A DNA stretch of 34,844 bases from Clostridia bacterium (lineage in GTDB: Bacteria > Bacillota > Clostridia > Oscillospirales > Acutalibacteraceae), in NCBI GenBank assembly GCA_017434985.1, contig JAFSFY010000036.1:1-34844 (forward strand), written 5' to 3'. The position numbers were made by a program, and so were the translations under genes. Shown here one piece after another: positions 1 to 7,654 of the stretch (position 1 is the stretch's first letter; every line of letters starts with the position of its first letter). The notes beneath the pieces are model-generated. The model saw nothing but the letters and a program-made list of their open reading frames with translations, did not search any database and was not told the DNA's origin.

Positions 1-145
1 ATCCCGATTCCTGTAAATATAAATTATCCGTCAATTCCATATTCCCATCGTTGTCTTGAATCAGTTGAAATCCAAACATATCACGATAGAACTTTAACGC
101 ACGGTTACAATCTTTAACAACAATAAGCGTTCCTTTGTATTTCAT
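1..145 (-). CDS. VOC-family (glyoxalase/bleomycin-resistance fold) protein, truncated by window edge
   Basis: The first 48 residues read MKYKGTLIVV, then a Cys-Asn-Arg-Ala-Leu-Lys-Phe-Tyr-Arg-Asp stretch and FGFQLIQDNDG. The opening beta strand followed by an 'xAxxFYxxxFGF' helix is typical of VOC metal-dependent enzymes and their resistance-protein relatives. The start at 145 is supported by a GAGGAG ribosome site 8 bases upstream. The remainder, including most metal ligands, lies outside the window, so no substrate can be proposed. It is a single gene transcribed leftward from its own promoter. Confidence 0.75.
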   Translation of the reverse strand, partial: MKYKGTLIVVKDCNRALKFYRDMFGFQLIQDNDGNMELTDNLYLQESG

Positions 146-186
146 ATACGTTCTCCTCGTCAAATTCTTATTTATCGGTTAGTTGT

Positions 187-215
187 ATTATAGCACAACT
201 TGACTAACAAAGAAA
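187..215 (-). promoter_or_regulatory. Promoter of the VOC-family gene
   Basis: On the minus strand TATAAT (187-192) is preceded by TGC, giving an extended -10. A weak TTTCTT sits 17 bases upstream (210-215). It lies about 40 bases before the VOC start codon. Confidence 0.5.
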
Positions 216-226
216 GAGAACATTAA

Positions 227-261
227 AAACACCCGTAGTTTTTTTAAAACTACGGGTGTTT
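227..261. terminator. Intrinsic terminator downstream of the O-antigen-ligase-like gene
   Basis: A 16-bp perfect stem (227-242 with 246-261) has the core ACACCCGTAG and A-rich/T-rich flanks on both sides. On the minus strand it lies 50 bases after the stop of the gene at 314-1624. Confidence 0.85.
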
Positions 262-313
262 TCGTATCTTGCTGTACTGTCCTTATGTGTACAACGCCTA
301 TGCGTTGCGGTTT

Positions 314-1624
314 TTATTTTGCTGCAGGTTTTCGTTTCCACTCCGATAACCGAAGCGAAGGGAGCGCTTTGGCAAGAGGGACGGTGCTGCGCCCGAGATA
401 CAGCGAGAAAACGGCATCGGCCGTGCCGATCACCATAAAAAAGGTGGCCATCAACTTGGGACACAGGAAGGGGAAATCCACCATCCCGAACACCATCATT
501 GAGATGGTAAAGGCGAGGAAAAACACACCAAACAAATGCGTTTTGGGTGAACGCGACAAACACTCCGCACTGTTTTGCAGCATCCGAATGGCCACAACGG
601 CCAAGATGAACAGACCGACAAAACCGCCTTCCACCAACAACTGCAACAGCACGTTGTGGGCGTGGGGGACGTTTACGCCGAACGTTTGGGCATACTCGCT
701 GAAATTCGAAATGCCGGGCCCCATACCGAAAAGGGGCGACTGCAAGATCGCCTGTATGGCAGCGTCCCACGCATCAAAGCGTTGGGTAATGGAGAAATCC
801 CCCGTAACGCCGATGGAGAAAAAGCGGGAGATGATTATTTCGGGAAGCAACGATAGGGCGGCTACCAACGACAACAGCAGCGGTGACAATTTCTTCAAAT
901 TGGTCACAAGGAGAAGCAACAACATCGAAAGCAACGCCAAATACGCACCGCGCGAAAACGACGCCGCCACACCAAGCAGTGCGAGCACCAGGCATACCCG
1001 CGCGGTCAATTTGAGACGGGTGCGATACCCGTCAAACCCGCACACCGCCGTAAGCGGCACCGCCATCACCAAAAACTCCGACATAATGTTGGGATTATTA
1101 AAGGTGGAAGCCACGCGGTGGGTGGCAATGTGAATGTCCACGTCCATGGGGAAGTAACGGTAAAATAACACGTCGAGCGGTTCCCACACTTGGTTGGGAA
1201 GCGGCAGACGCACGATATCGCGCAACACGTATTGCACGGCGGCGATACCGCCCACTAGTCCGGCGGCAAGCGCGAAGAACAGCAACAAGAGCTGTAATCG
1301 CCGCCGATTGATGATCACGGTGGTGAGGGTGAGGTAGCCGCCAAAGGCAATCATCCACATGAGTACGGTGGAGAGACTGTTCAGTTTATGCTCGGAATAC
1401 AGGATGCCCACCGCCATATACGCGATATACACCGCGAGCAATTTGCCGAGCGTACCGATGTGAATCGCACTGCCGCGGTGACGGGCGTCAACAGCGGCGC
1501 ATACGAAGGCACCGATGGTGAAAAGCGGCGCGCAGTATTCGGGAAACAGAGGAATGGAGCACAAGAGAATCAGCGCCGCGATACACGCACGGCTCTCTTT
1601 AAAAAAGTCTCGTTTTGCGCGCAA
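314..1624 (-). CDS. O-antigen ligase / Wzy-like polysaccharide polymerase membrane protein
   Basis: A protein of 436 residues with about ten or more hydrophobic segments. It carries Wzy_C (O-antigen ligase) family signatures: SFSRGAYLAL (about 222-231), the FGMGPG turn (about 299-304), and PHAHNVLLQLLVEGG (about 320-334), where the His/Asn cluster follows the large extracytoplasmic loop. Known members transfer or polymerise undecaprenyl-linked glycans at the outer face of the membrane; in a Firmicute this would be capsule, exopolysaccharide or cell-wall glycan. The start is TTG at 1624: an in-frame stop lies two codons upstream and AAGGAG sits 9 bases before it. A nearby ATG (1631) is out of frame and soon stops. 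It stands alone, not in a glycosyltransferase cluster. Confidence 0.8.
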   Translation of the reverse strand: MRAKRDFFKESRACIAALILLCSIPLFPEYCAPLFTIGAFVCAAVDARHRGSAIHIGTLGKLLAVYIAYMAVGILYSEHKLNSLSTVLMWMIAFGGYLTLTTVIINRRRLQLLLLFFALAAGLVGGIAAVQYVLRDIVRLPLPNQVWEPLDVLFYRYFPMDVDIHIATHRVASTFNNPNIMSEFLVMAVPLTAVCGFDGYRTRLKLTARVCLVLALLGVAASFSRGAYLALLSMLLLLLVTNLKKLSPLLLSLVAALSLLPEIIISRFFSIGVTGDFSITQRFDAWDAAIQAILQSPLFGMGPGISNFSEYAQTFGVNVPHAHNVLLQLLVEGGFVGLFILAVVAIRMLQNSAECLSRSPKTHLFGVFFLAFTISMMVFGMVDFPFLCPKLMATFFMVIGTADAVFSLYLGRSTVPLAKALPSLRLSEWKRKPAAK

Positions 1625-1660
1625 TTCTCATCACTCCTTCCTCATATTTTTGTTGCTATG

Positions 1661-1690
1661 AGTATAGCATTTTGGGAAAAATAGGGTCAA
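1661..1690 (-). promoter_or_regulatory. Promoter of the O-antigen-ligase-like gene
   Basis: Minus strand TTGACC (1685-1690), 18-base spacer, TATACT (1661-1666) preceded by TGC. It lies 37 bases upstream of the TTG start and diverges from the apbE promoter. Confidence 0.75.
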
Positions 1691-1714
1691 CCTTTATTAC
1701 AAACTTGTGACACT

Positions 1715-1743
1715 TTGCATTTTTTGAAAAAATGTGTTACACT
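1715..1743 (+). promoter_or_regulatory. Promoter of apbE
   Basis: TTGCAT (1715-1720), 17-base spacer, TACACT (1738-1743), 24 bases upstream of the GTG start. Confidence 0.6.
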
Positions 1744-1766
1744 CTTACCAAAGGAGGTGCGTTCGT

Positions 1767-2747
1767 GTGAAAAAACTGATAGCGATCATCGTGGTTATGG
1801 CCTGTTTGTGTTGCGGTTGCGCGGCGAAACGCGAACGCACGGATTTTGCGCTCGACACGGTGGTCAATGTGACGGTGTACGATGCCAAAAACGAAGACGT
1901 GTTGGATGAATGTTTCGCTGAAATTGAGCGGTTGGAAGCGCTGTTCAGTGCCACACGCGAAAACAGCGATATTGCCCGAATCAACGCATCCCGTGGGAAA
2001 CTTGTGACGGTGTCGGACGAAACGGCGGCGTTGATCAAGGCGGCGTTGAACGTTTCCCTCGCGTCGGAAGGCGCGTTTGATATTACCGTTCGCCCCGTTT
2101 CCAAGCTGTGGGATTTCACCGCCGATAATCCCACTCTCCCCGATGCAGACGCCCTGCGCGAAGCGCTTTCGCGAGTGGATTATCGGCAAGTACAACTGTA
2201 CGGCGACAACAACGTGATGGTTGACGGTGAGATCGAACTTGGCGGTATTGCCAAAGGGTATATCGCCGATTGCGTAGAAGAATTGTTGCGTGCACGCGGA
2301 GTTCGTTCAGCGCTTATTGACCTCGGCGGCAACATCGTGGCGGTGGGGGATAAAGACGGAACGTTGTTCCGCATTGGGGTGAAAGACCCGCAAAACACGG
2401 GCGCGTTGGCGGTGGTGGTGCAGGTGCGCGATTGTTCGGTGGTGACCTCCGGCACTTACGAGCGCGGTTTTACGCTGGATGGCGTGCGCTATCATCATTT
2501 GTTGGACCCGAAAACGGGAATGCCGGTACAAAACGGGTTGGCTTCGGTAACCATTGTTTGTGAAAGTTCGACCATGGCGGATGCTCTCTCCACGGCCTGT
2601 TTCGTGTTGGGTGAAAAGAAGGCCCGCGCTTTGCTGACAAAATTCTCCGCGACCGAAGCGATCTTCATTTACGACGACGGTCGTATTACCACGACCGACG
2701 GATGGCGACAAAATGACGACGGGGAATATATTCTTTCGCAAAATTAA
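1767..2747 (+). CDS. apbE: FAD:protein FMN transferase lipoprotein (ApbE)
   Basis: ApbE enzymes transfer FMN from FAD to a Thr of target proteins such as Rnf and Nqr subunits outside the membrane. The protein is 326 residues. It begins MKKLIAIIVVMACLCCGCAAK, a lipoprotein-type signal with several Cys near position 18. FALDTVVNVTVYD (about 27-39), the ELGGIAKGYIAD segment (158-168), LIDLGGNIVAVG (183-194) and the YHHLLDPKTGMP signature (242-253) are the nucleotide and metal-binding blocks of the family. The start chosen is GTG 1767, because AAAGGAGG lies 10 bases upstream and translation there gives a proper signal peptide; a longer reading from 1734 would cross the ribosome site. Rnf genes, the usual client, are not in the window. 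Confidence 0.93.
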   Translation: MKKLIAIIVVMACLCCGCAAKRERTDFALDTVVNVTVYDAKNEDVLDECFAEIERLEALFSATRENSDIARINASRGKLVTVSDETAALIKAALNVSLASEGAFDITVRPVSKLWDFTADNPTLPDADALREALSRVDYRQVQLYGDNNVMVDGEIELGGIAKGYIADCVEELLRARGVRSALIDLGGNIVAVGDKDGTLFRIGVKDPQNTGALAVVVQVRDCSVVTSGTYERGFTLDGVRYHHLLDPKTGMPVQNGLASVTIVCESSTMADALSTACFVLGEKKARALLTKFSATEAIFIYDDGRITTTDGWRQNDDGEYILSQN

Positions 2748-2756
2748 AGGAATTTG

Positions 2757-2785
2757 TTGCATTTTCGGCGCGAATATAGTATACT
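2757..2785 (+). promoter_or_regulatory. Promoter of SRP RNA (and probably dnaX)
   Basis: TTGCAT (2757-2762), 17-base spacer, TATACT (2780-2785). It starts 9 bases after the apbE stop and predicts transcription from about 2792, matching the 5' base of the SRP RNA stem. Confidence 0.8.
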
Positions 2786-2791
2786 GAAATT

Positions 2792-2945
2792 CAAGTCGTG
2801 TGCTTTGGGGCATGCGAGCGGGCGGGTCCTGTGCGACGGTGTGCCGTGAACCATGTCAGGCGGGGAACCGAGCAGCATTAAGCGGTTTCTTCCGTGCGCC
2901 GCAGTCAACCTGTCCGCCCGTATGCCCGAAAGGGCACGGCTTCAT
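2792..2945 (+). ncRNA. ffs: Signal recognition particle RNA (small bacterial type)
   Basis: The universally conserved Ffh-binding hairpin is explicit: GTCAGG (2855-2860), CGG (2861-2863), GGAA tetraloop (2864-2867), CCG (2868-2870), AGCAG (2871-2875). Flanking arms pair over a long distance: GTCGTGTGCTTTGGGGCATG near 2795 is complementary, with G-U pairs, to the segment ending at 2940, closing a rod of about 146 nt. That is longer than the E. coli 4.5S RNA but too short for a Bacillus-type RNA with an Alu domain. The last stem is followed by T5 at 2945-2949. SRP RNA immediately before dnaX is the same order as scr-dnaX in Bacillus. Confidence 0.92.
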
Positions 2946-2968
2946 TTTTCCCGAAGGGAGGTCCATCC

Positions 2969-4543
2969 ATGTACCAAGTGTTATATCGCAAATGGCGTCC
3001 GCAAACGTTTTCGGACGTGGCGGGGCAACCCGTGGTCACCACGGCGCTGAAAAATGAATTGAAAGCCGGTCGTTTGGCACACGCCTATTTATTCACCGGT
3101 TCTCGCGGCACGGGCAAAACCTCCTGCGCCAAAATTTTGGCCAAGGCGGTCAACTGCTTGCATCCCGTGGACGGGGATCCGTGTAATGAATGTGACAACT
3201 GCCGCGGGATCGACGCGGGCACCATTTTGGACGTGGTGGAGATCGATGCGGCTTCCAACAACGGCGTGGACAACATTCGCGACCTGCGGGAAGAGGTCAA
3301 CTTTACCCCCTCGGTCGGCAAGTACCGCGTGTACATCATCGACGAGGTGCATATGCTCTCCATCGGTGCGTTCAACGCCCTGCTGAAAACGTTGGAAGAA
3401 CCGCCCGAGCACGTGTTGTTCATTTTGGCGACCACTGAAGTGCACAAACTCCCCGCGACCATCTTGTCCCGTTGCCAACGGTTTGATTTCGGGCGTATTC
3501 CCGCCGCGGATATTGCGGCGCGACTGCATTACGTGGCCGAACAAGAACGGTTCTCGCTCACCGACGAAGCCGCTCTGCTCATCGCCCGATTGGCGGACGG
3601 CGGGTTGCGTGATGCGTTGTCGTTGCTCGACCAATGCTTGTCCCGTTCACGCGAAGTGACGGCGGACGTGGTGGCGGATGCCACCGGCATGGCCGGCCGC
3701 GGCCACCTTTTCTCGCTTGCCACCGCCGTGCGGGAGCAAAACGGGAACGCGGCACTCACGCTTCTCGGCGAGCTGTACGAGGGTTCCAAAGATATGGAAC
3801 GCTTGTGCGCGGAACTCGTTGAATTTTATCGCAATTTGATGATCCTCAAAAGTGTGAAACAAGCAGAAGACCTGATCACGGTTTCTGCGAGCGAAATGGA
3901 AGAATTGCGCGCGTTCGCTTCCACCGTTTCGCTGGAAGCGGTGCTGTATATTATGGATGTGCTGCAAGGCACGCTCGACCGCTTGAAAGGCGGCGTGTCG
4001 CGCCGTGTGGAAATGGAAATGACCCTGCTTCGCTTGTGCGATCCGCGCCTCGACAGTACGCCGCAAGGGTTGTTACGCCGCATTGAAGCACTCGAAGAAC
4101 GTGGGGTTGCGGCACCCGTGGCGACACCGCAACCGACGGTAGCACCCGCCCCCGTGCAAACGGAAACAGCCCCGTTGCCCGAGCCGCCGGCACCTGCCGC
4201 GGCAGAAAAGGTGACGACCCCGTGCACGTTGTGGCCGGAAGTGCTCGCCAAGATCGCACAAAAGAGCCCGCCACTCTACGGTGTGCTCGCGGATTCCACC
4301 GCGATGACCAACGGGGAAGAACTCCTCATTGTGACCGATAACGAAATGTTTGGGCCGCTCGTCAAATCGGACGGCAACAAAGCCGTGTTGATGTCCACGG
4401 TACAAGCCGTACTCGGCAAACCGATGCGCATCAAACGCGGCCGTCCCGCCAAAAACGAACTGCCCGACGACAATCACGATCCGTTGTCCGCCTTTTTGCG
4501 CCGCAGCGCAGAGGTCGGTGTATCCATTGAAATGAAAGGTTGA
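2969..4543 (+). CDS. dnaX: DNA polymerase III subunit gamma/tau
   Basis: This is the clamp-loader ATPase of the replisome, 524 residues. Walker A GSRGTGKT is at 44-51, the zinc module has Cys 63, 72, 75 and 78, the Walker B-like DEVH is at 125-128, the sensor region ATTE at 154-157, and the SRC arginine finger is near Arg168. After the AAA+ and collar domains comes a Pro/Ala/Thr-rich linker (about 375-410) and a C-terminal tau-like domain. ATG 2969 is chosen because the AAGGGAGG ribosome site precedes it and the MYQVLYRKWRPQTF start is canonical; longer readings run back through the SRP RNA. No slippery run suggesting a programmed frameshift was noticed. Confidence 0.97.
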   Translation: MYQVLYRKWRPQTFSDVAGQPVVTTALKNELKAGRLAHAYLFTGSRGTGKTSCAKILAKAVNCLHPVDGDPCNECDNCRGIDAGTILDVVEIDAASNNGVDNIRDLREEVNFTPSVGKYRVYIIDEVHMLSIGAFNALLKTLEEPPEHVLFILATTEVHKLPATILSRCQRFDFGRIPAADIAARLHYVAEQERFSLTDEAALLIARLADGGLRDALSLLDQCLSRSREVTADVVADATGMAGRGHLFSLATAVREQNGNAALTLLGELYEGSKDMERLCAELVEFYRNLMILKSVKQAEDLITVSASEMEELRAFASTVSLEAVLYIMDVLQGTLDRLKGGVSRRVEMEMTLLRLCDPRLDSTPQGLLRRIEALEERGVAAPVATPQPTVAPAPVQTETAPLPEPPAPAAAEKVTTPCTLWPEVLAKIAQKSPPLYGVLADSTAMTNGEELLIVTDNEMFGPLVKSDGNKAVLMSTVQAVLGKPMRIKRGRPAKNELPDDNHDPLSAFLRRSAEVGVSIEMKG

Positions 4544-4548
4544 AAACT

Positions 4549-4890
4549 ATGAAAGCACGTTTACCTCAAGGCTACGGCTCCGGCGCCGGCAATATGCAAA
4601 GTATGATGAAACAAGCGCAAAAGATGCAAGAAGATATGACCGCGATGCAAGCTCAGTTGGAGCAACGCACCTACACGGCCACCGCCGGCGGCGGTATGGT
4701 TTCCGCCACGGTGGACGGTACGCATCTGTTGAAAGCGATGGAGATCAAGCCCGAAGCGTGTGACCCCGACGACACCGAAATGTTGGCCGATCTGGTCACC
4801 GCCGCGGTCAACGAAGCCATCCGCAAAGCGGTTGCCGATTCCGAAGAAGAAATGAACCGCATCACGGGCGGTATGAAGTTGCCGTTCTGA
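4549..4890 (+). CDS. ybaB: YbaB/EbfC family nucleoid-associated protein
   Basis: A small DNA-binding protein of 113 residues, a dimer with a tweezer shape in known structures. The Met/Gln-rich helix (MQSMMKQAQKMQEDM, about 16-30) is followed by the VSATVDGTHLLKAMEIKPE beta region and a C-terminal helix with AVNEAIRKA, as in YbaB/YaaK. ATG 4549 has AAAGG 9 bases upstream and begins 5 bases after the dnaX stop, so the two are co-transcribed. In most Firmicutes recR follows; here it does not. Confidence 0.95.
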   Translation: MKARLPQGYGSGAGNMQSMMKQAQKMQEDMTAMQAQLEQRTYTATAGGGMVSATVDGTHLLKAMEIKPEACDPDDTEMLADLVTAAVNEAIRKAVADSEEEMNRITGGMKLPF

Positions 4891-5375
4891 TGGTCAAAAC
4901 AAAAACGCTTTGGCGTGTGATGCTGTGGGTGCTCACGCTTGCATGGGGCGGCACGATCTTGGGTATGTCCTTGCAATCGGGTCCGCAATCGACGGCGCTC
5001 AGTTCGGGGTTTACCGCTTGGTTTCTTCATCTGTTTAAGGCGTACAACGCGTTGCCTGAGGCACAACAGTTGCAGGTGTTGGCACAGGCGCAAGCCGTTG
5101 TGCGCGAATTGGCGCACGTGGCGGAATACACGTTGTTTGGATTTTTCGTCAGTTCGTTGTGGCGAAGTTATCGCACGTGCCGTTTTTCGTTGTGGTCGTT
5201 TTTGTCGGCGGCCGTGTTTGCGGTGGTCGACGAATGTTTGCAAGAATTTGTGTCGGTCGGTCGCGCTTTCCAAGTGATCGATTTGGCCAAAGATTGGCTC
5301 GGCATCGCCTTCGGCATCGGTTGCACGTGGGCGGTATGTTTGGTGATAAAACGGATACACTATCGAAGGACGTGA
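4890..5375 (+). CDS. VanZ-like membrane protein
   Basis: A protein of 161 residues with about four hydrophobic helices. The family signatures are present: RELAHVAEYTLFGFFVSSL (about 72-90; 'K/R-x-x-H-x-x-E-Y'), and VVDECLQEFVSVGRAFQVIDLAKDWLG (about 112-138; 'DE-x-x-Q-x-F-x-x-x-R-x-x-x-x-x-D'). VanZ-type proteins are linked to low-level teicoplanin resistance and to glycan or lipid-phosphate chemistry, but the reaction is unsettled. The ATG overlaps the ybaB stop by one base (TGATG), implying translational coupling. It occupies the place where recR would be expected. Confidence 0.85.
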   Translation: MVKTKTLWRVMLWVLTLAWGGTILGMSLQSGPQSTALSSGFTAWFLHLFKAYNALPEAQQLQVLAQAQAVVRELAHVAEYTLFGFFVSSLWRSYRTCRFSLWSFLSAAVFAVVDECLQEFVSVGRAFQVIDLAKDWLGIAFGIGCTWAVCLVIKRIHYRRT

Positions 5376-5379
5376 GCAA

Positions 5380-5778
5380 ATGGCAGTGAACAAAGAAGTA
5401 TGGCGTGCGGTAAAGTTTACCTTATTTTCGGCATCTGCGGGCATCATTCAAGCGCTTTCGTTTGCCCTGCTCAACGAGCTGGTGCACGCGTCGTATTGGG
5501 TGGCGTATTTGACGTCGCTTGTGTTGTCGGTGCTGTGGAACTTTACGCTTAATCGCCGTTATACATTCAAGTCGGCGACCAACGTTCCCGTGGCAATGGC
5601 CAAAGTGCTGGGATTTTACGTGGTGTTCACCCCGCTGTCCACCTGGCTCGGTCAGTTGGCGGAAAGCAGCGGTGTCAACGAATACGTGGTGTTCGTGATC
5701 ACCATTCTGTCCAATTTTGTGCTCGAATTTCTGTTTTGTAAATTCGTGGTATACCGTCATACGGAAGATACCTTGTAA
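5380..5778 (+). CDS. GtrA family membrane protein
   Basis: A protein of 132 residues with four predicted membrane segments (about 8-30, 38-57, 68-88, 100-122). The WNFTLNRRYTFKS block (about 52-64) is the hallmark of GtrA, followed by the paired C-terminal helices. GtrA-type proteins are thought to flip or help flip polyprenyl-phosphate sugars. It starts 5 bases after the VanZ-like gene with AAGGA upstream, so the two membrane proteins form the tail of the dnaX operon and may share a cell-envelope lipid-carrier role (inference). Confidence 0.85.
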   Translation: MAVNKEVWRAVKFTLFSASAGIIQALSFALLNELVHASYWVAYLTSLVLSVLWNFTLNRRYTFKSATNVPVAMAKVLGFYVVFTPLSTWLGQLAESSGVNEYVVFVITILSNFVLEFLFCKFVVYRHTEDTL

Positions 5779-5784
5779 TCACTT

Positions 5785-5814
5785 ATCACGGTGCCCCGAG
5801 CACCGTGATTTTTT
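5785..5814 (+). terminator. Intrinsic terminator after the dnaX operon
   Basis: A 10-bp perfect stem ATCACGGTGC (5785-5794) / GCACCGTGAT (5800-5809) with a 5-base loop and T6. Its T-run ends only 16 bases before the next start codon, which is unusual. Confidence 0.85.
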
Positions 5815-5830
5815 GAAAGTGAGGAAGACC

Positions 5831-6622
5831 ATGCTCATTGATTTTCATACCCACTGTTTTCCCGACAAGATTGCCGAGAAAGCGATTGCCAAACTGTCGG
5901 ATGCGTCGGGCGGCTTGGAACCGTATACCGACGGCACGGTGAAGGGTTTGCGCGCGTCGATGAAACGCGGCGGCGTGGACGTGTCGGTGGTGCTCAGCAT
6001 TGCCACCAACGCTCACCAACAAAAAAGTGTCAACGACTTTGCCGCCGCCATCAATGGTGATGGTGTGGTGTCGTTCGGTTCGGTGTTTCCGACAAGTGAG
6101 GACGCGTTTGAAGAACTTGAACGTATCCGGGCGCTGGGACTCAAAGGGGTCAAACTGCACCCCGATTACCAAGGCTTTTCGGTGGACGACCCCGCCCTCA
6201 AACCACTATACCGTAAAATTTCCTCGCTCGGTCTCATTACGGTATTCCACGCCGGACTTGACTACGGGTTTCCGCCGCCCTACGGCGCTACACCCGAAAA
6301 AATGGCGACGGCGTTGTCGTGGTTTGACAGCCCCGTTGTGGCGGCGCATTGGGGCGGTATCGGTTGCGGTGACGGGGTGTTAAAACACCTGTGTGGTCGC
6401 GACGTTTATTTTGACACCTCGTTCGGCTATGGGCAAATGCCGAAGTATTATGCCGAAAAAATTCTCGAAAAACACGGGGTTGACCGCATTTTGTTCGGCA
6501 CCGATACCCCGTGGCACACCCCGCAAATGGAAAGTCGCTTGCTGGATCATTTGGGGCTCAGTGAAGAGGAGAGAAATAAAATCAACTATCAAAACGCACA
6601 GCGTTTATTGGGGGAGAGATAA
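5831..6622 (+). CDS. Amidohydrolase-superfamily metal-dependent hydrolase
   Basis: A TIM-barrel hydrolase of 263 residues in the amidohydrolase-2 style. Visible metal and catalytic positions are His6-x-His8 (DFHTH), KLHPD with Lys108/His110, FHAG with His140, AAHWGG with His173, and FGTDTPW with Asp225. This set is complete, so it is probably an active enzyme; substrate unknown. ATG 5831 is preferred to upstream possibilities because GAGG sits 7 bases before it and the reading upstream would cross the terminator. It is followed after 2 bases by the aldolase-like gene, forming a three-gene operon (5831-8341). Confidence 0.85.
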   Translation: MLIDFHTHCFPDKIAEKAIAKLSDASGGLEPYTDGTVKGLRASMKRGGVDVSVVLSIATNAHQQKSVNDFAAAINGDGVVSFGSVFPTSEDAFEELERIRALGLKGVKLHPDYQGFSVDDPALKPLYRKISSLGLITVFHAGLDYGFPPPYGATPEKMATALSWFDSPVVAAHWGGIGCGDGVLKHLCGRDVYFDTSFGYGQMPKYYAEKILEKHGVDRILFGTDTPWHTPQMESRLLDHLGLSEEERNKINYQNAQRLLGER

Positions 6623-6624
6623 GG

Positions 6625-7650
6625 ATGCTTTCGTTTCTCAGCGATTATACGAACGGTGCCCATCCCGAAGTGTTGCAACGCTTGTACGATACCAACGCGC
6701 AAACGCTTCCCGGCTACGGCGTAGACCTGCTTTGTGCCGCCGCGGCCGATAAGATCGTTCGCGCGTGTCAAAAAGCGGAGGCGCAAGTGTATTTTTTGGC
6801 GGGCGGCACCCAAACCAATCAAGTGGTGATCGCCGCTCATTTGCGCTCGTATGAAGGGGTGATCGCGGCGGCAAGCGGCCACATCAACGCCCACGAAGCG
6901 GGGGCCATCGAATACAGCGGTCACAAAGTGTTGGCCCTGCCGCATCACGACGGGCGTTTGGATGCCGACGAGGTGCGTGCCTATCTGCAAGCTTTTTATG
7001 CCGACGGCAGTTACGACCATATGGTGTTCCCGGGTATGGTGTATATCTCGCAACCCACCGAATACGGCACGCTGTACAGTAAGGCGCAACTGCAAGCGCT
7101 ACATACCGTTTGTCGGGAATATCATATTCCGCTGTTTGTCGACGGTGCGCGCCTGGCGTATGCCTTAACCGCCCCCGACAATGACGTGTCACTGCCTGAA
7201 CTCGCCGCACTGTGCGACGTGTTTTATATCGGCGGCACCAAAGTGGGTGCGTTGTGCGGCGAAGCGGTGGTATTCCCGCACGGCAATATGCCAAAGCGTT
7301 TTAATACCATTGTCAAACAACACGGCGCGATGCTCGCCAAAGGTCGCCTTCTCGGTGCACAGTTTGACGCCTTGTTTACCGACGATCTGTATTTTCGCAT
7401 CGGTCGCCACGTGATGGAGATGGCGATGCGCCTGAAAACCTTGTTTGCCGAAAAAGGCTATCGCTTCTACTTGGATTCTCCCACCAACCAACAGTTTGTG
7501 GTGCTGGACAACGATACCCTTGCCCGCCTGCAATCGCAGGTAGCCTTTACCGTGTGGGAACCGTTTGACGAGGCGCACACGGTGGTGCGATTCGTCACGG
7601 GATGGACAACGACACAGGAGGAACTCGACGCGTTGGCGGCGCTGTTATAA
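6625..7650 (+). CDS. ltaE: Low-specificity L-threonine aldolase-like PLP enzyme
   Basis: A fold-type I PLP enzyme of 341 residues in the beta-eliminating lyase/threonine aldolase family. It starts FLSDYTNGAHPEVL; the cofactor region includes FLAGGTQTNQ (58-67), VDGARLAYA with Asp173, and GGTKVGALCGEAVVF with the Schiff-base lysine at Lys206. Known members split L-threonine or allo-threonine into glycine and acetaldehyde. The ATG is 2 bases after the previous stop, with GGGGGAGAG overlapping the end of that gene. Substrate preference for other beta-hydroxy amino acids cannot be excluded. Confidence 0.88.
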   Translation: MLSFLSDYTNGAHPEVLQRLYDTNAQTLPGYGVDLLCAAAADKIVRACQKAEAQVYFLAGGTQTNQVVIAAHLRSYEGVIAAASGHINAHEAGAIEYSGHKVLALPHHDGRLDADEVRAYLQAFYADGSYDHMVFPGMVYISQPTEYGTLYSKAQLQALHTVCREYHIPLFVDGARLAYALTAPDNDVSLPELAALCDVFYIGGTKVGALCGEAVVFPHGNMPKRFNTIVKQHGAMLAKGRLLGAQFDALFTDDLYFRIGRHVMEMAMRLKTLFAEKGYRFYLDSPTNQQFVVLDNDTLARLQSQVAFTVWEPFDEAHTVVRFVTGWTTTQEELDALAALL

Positions 7651-7654
7651 GACG

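Noticed and set aside
2894-2968. N-terminal extension of DnaX
   Set aside because: It translates the 3' half of the SRP RNA; the canonical start with a good ribosome site is at 2969.
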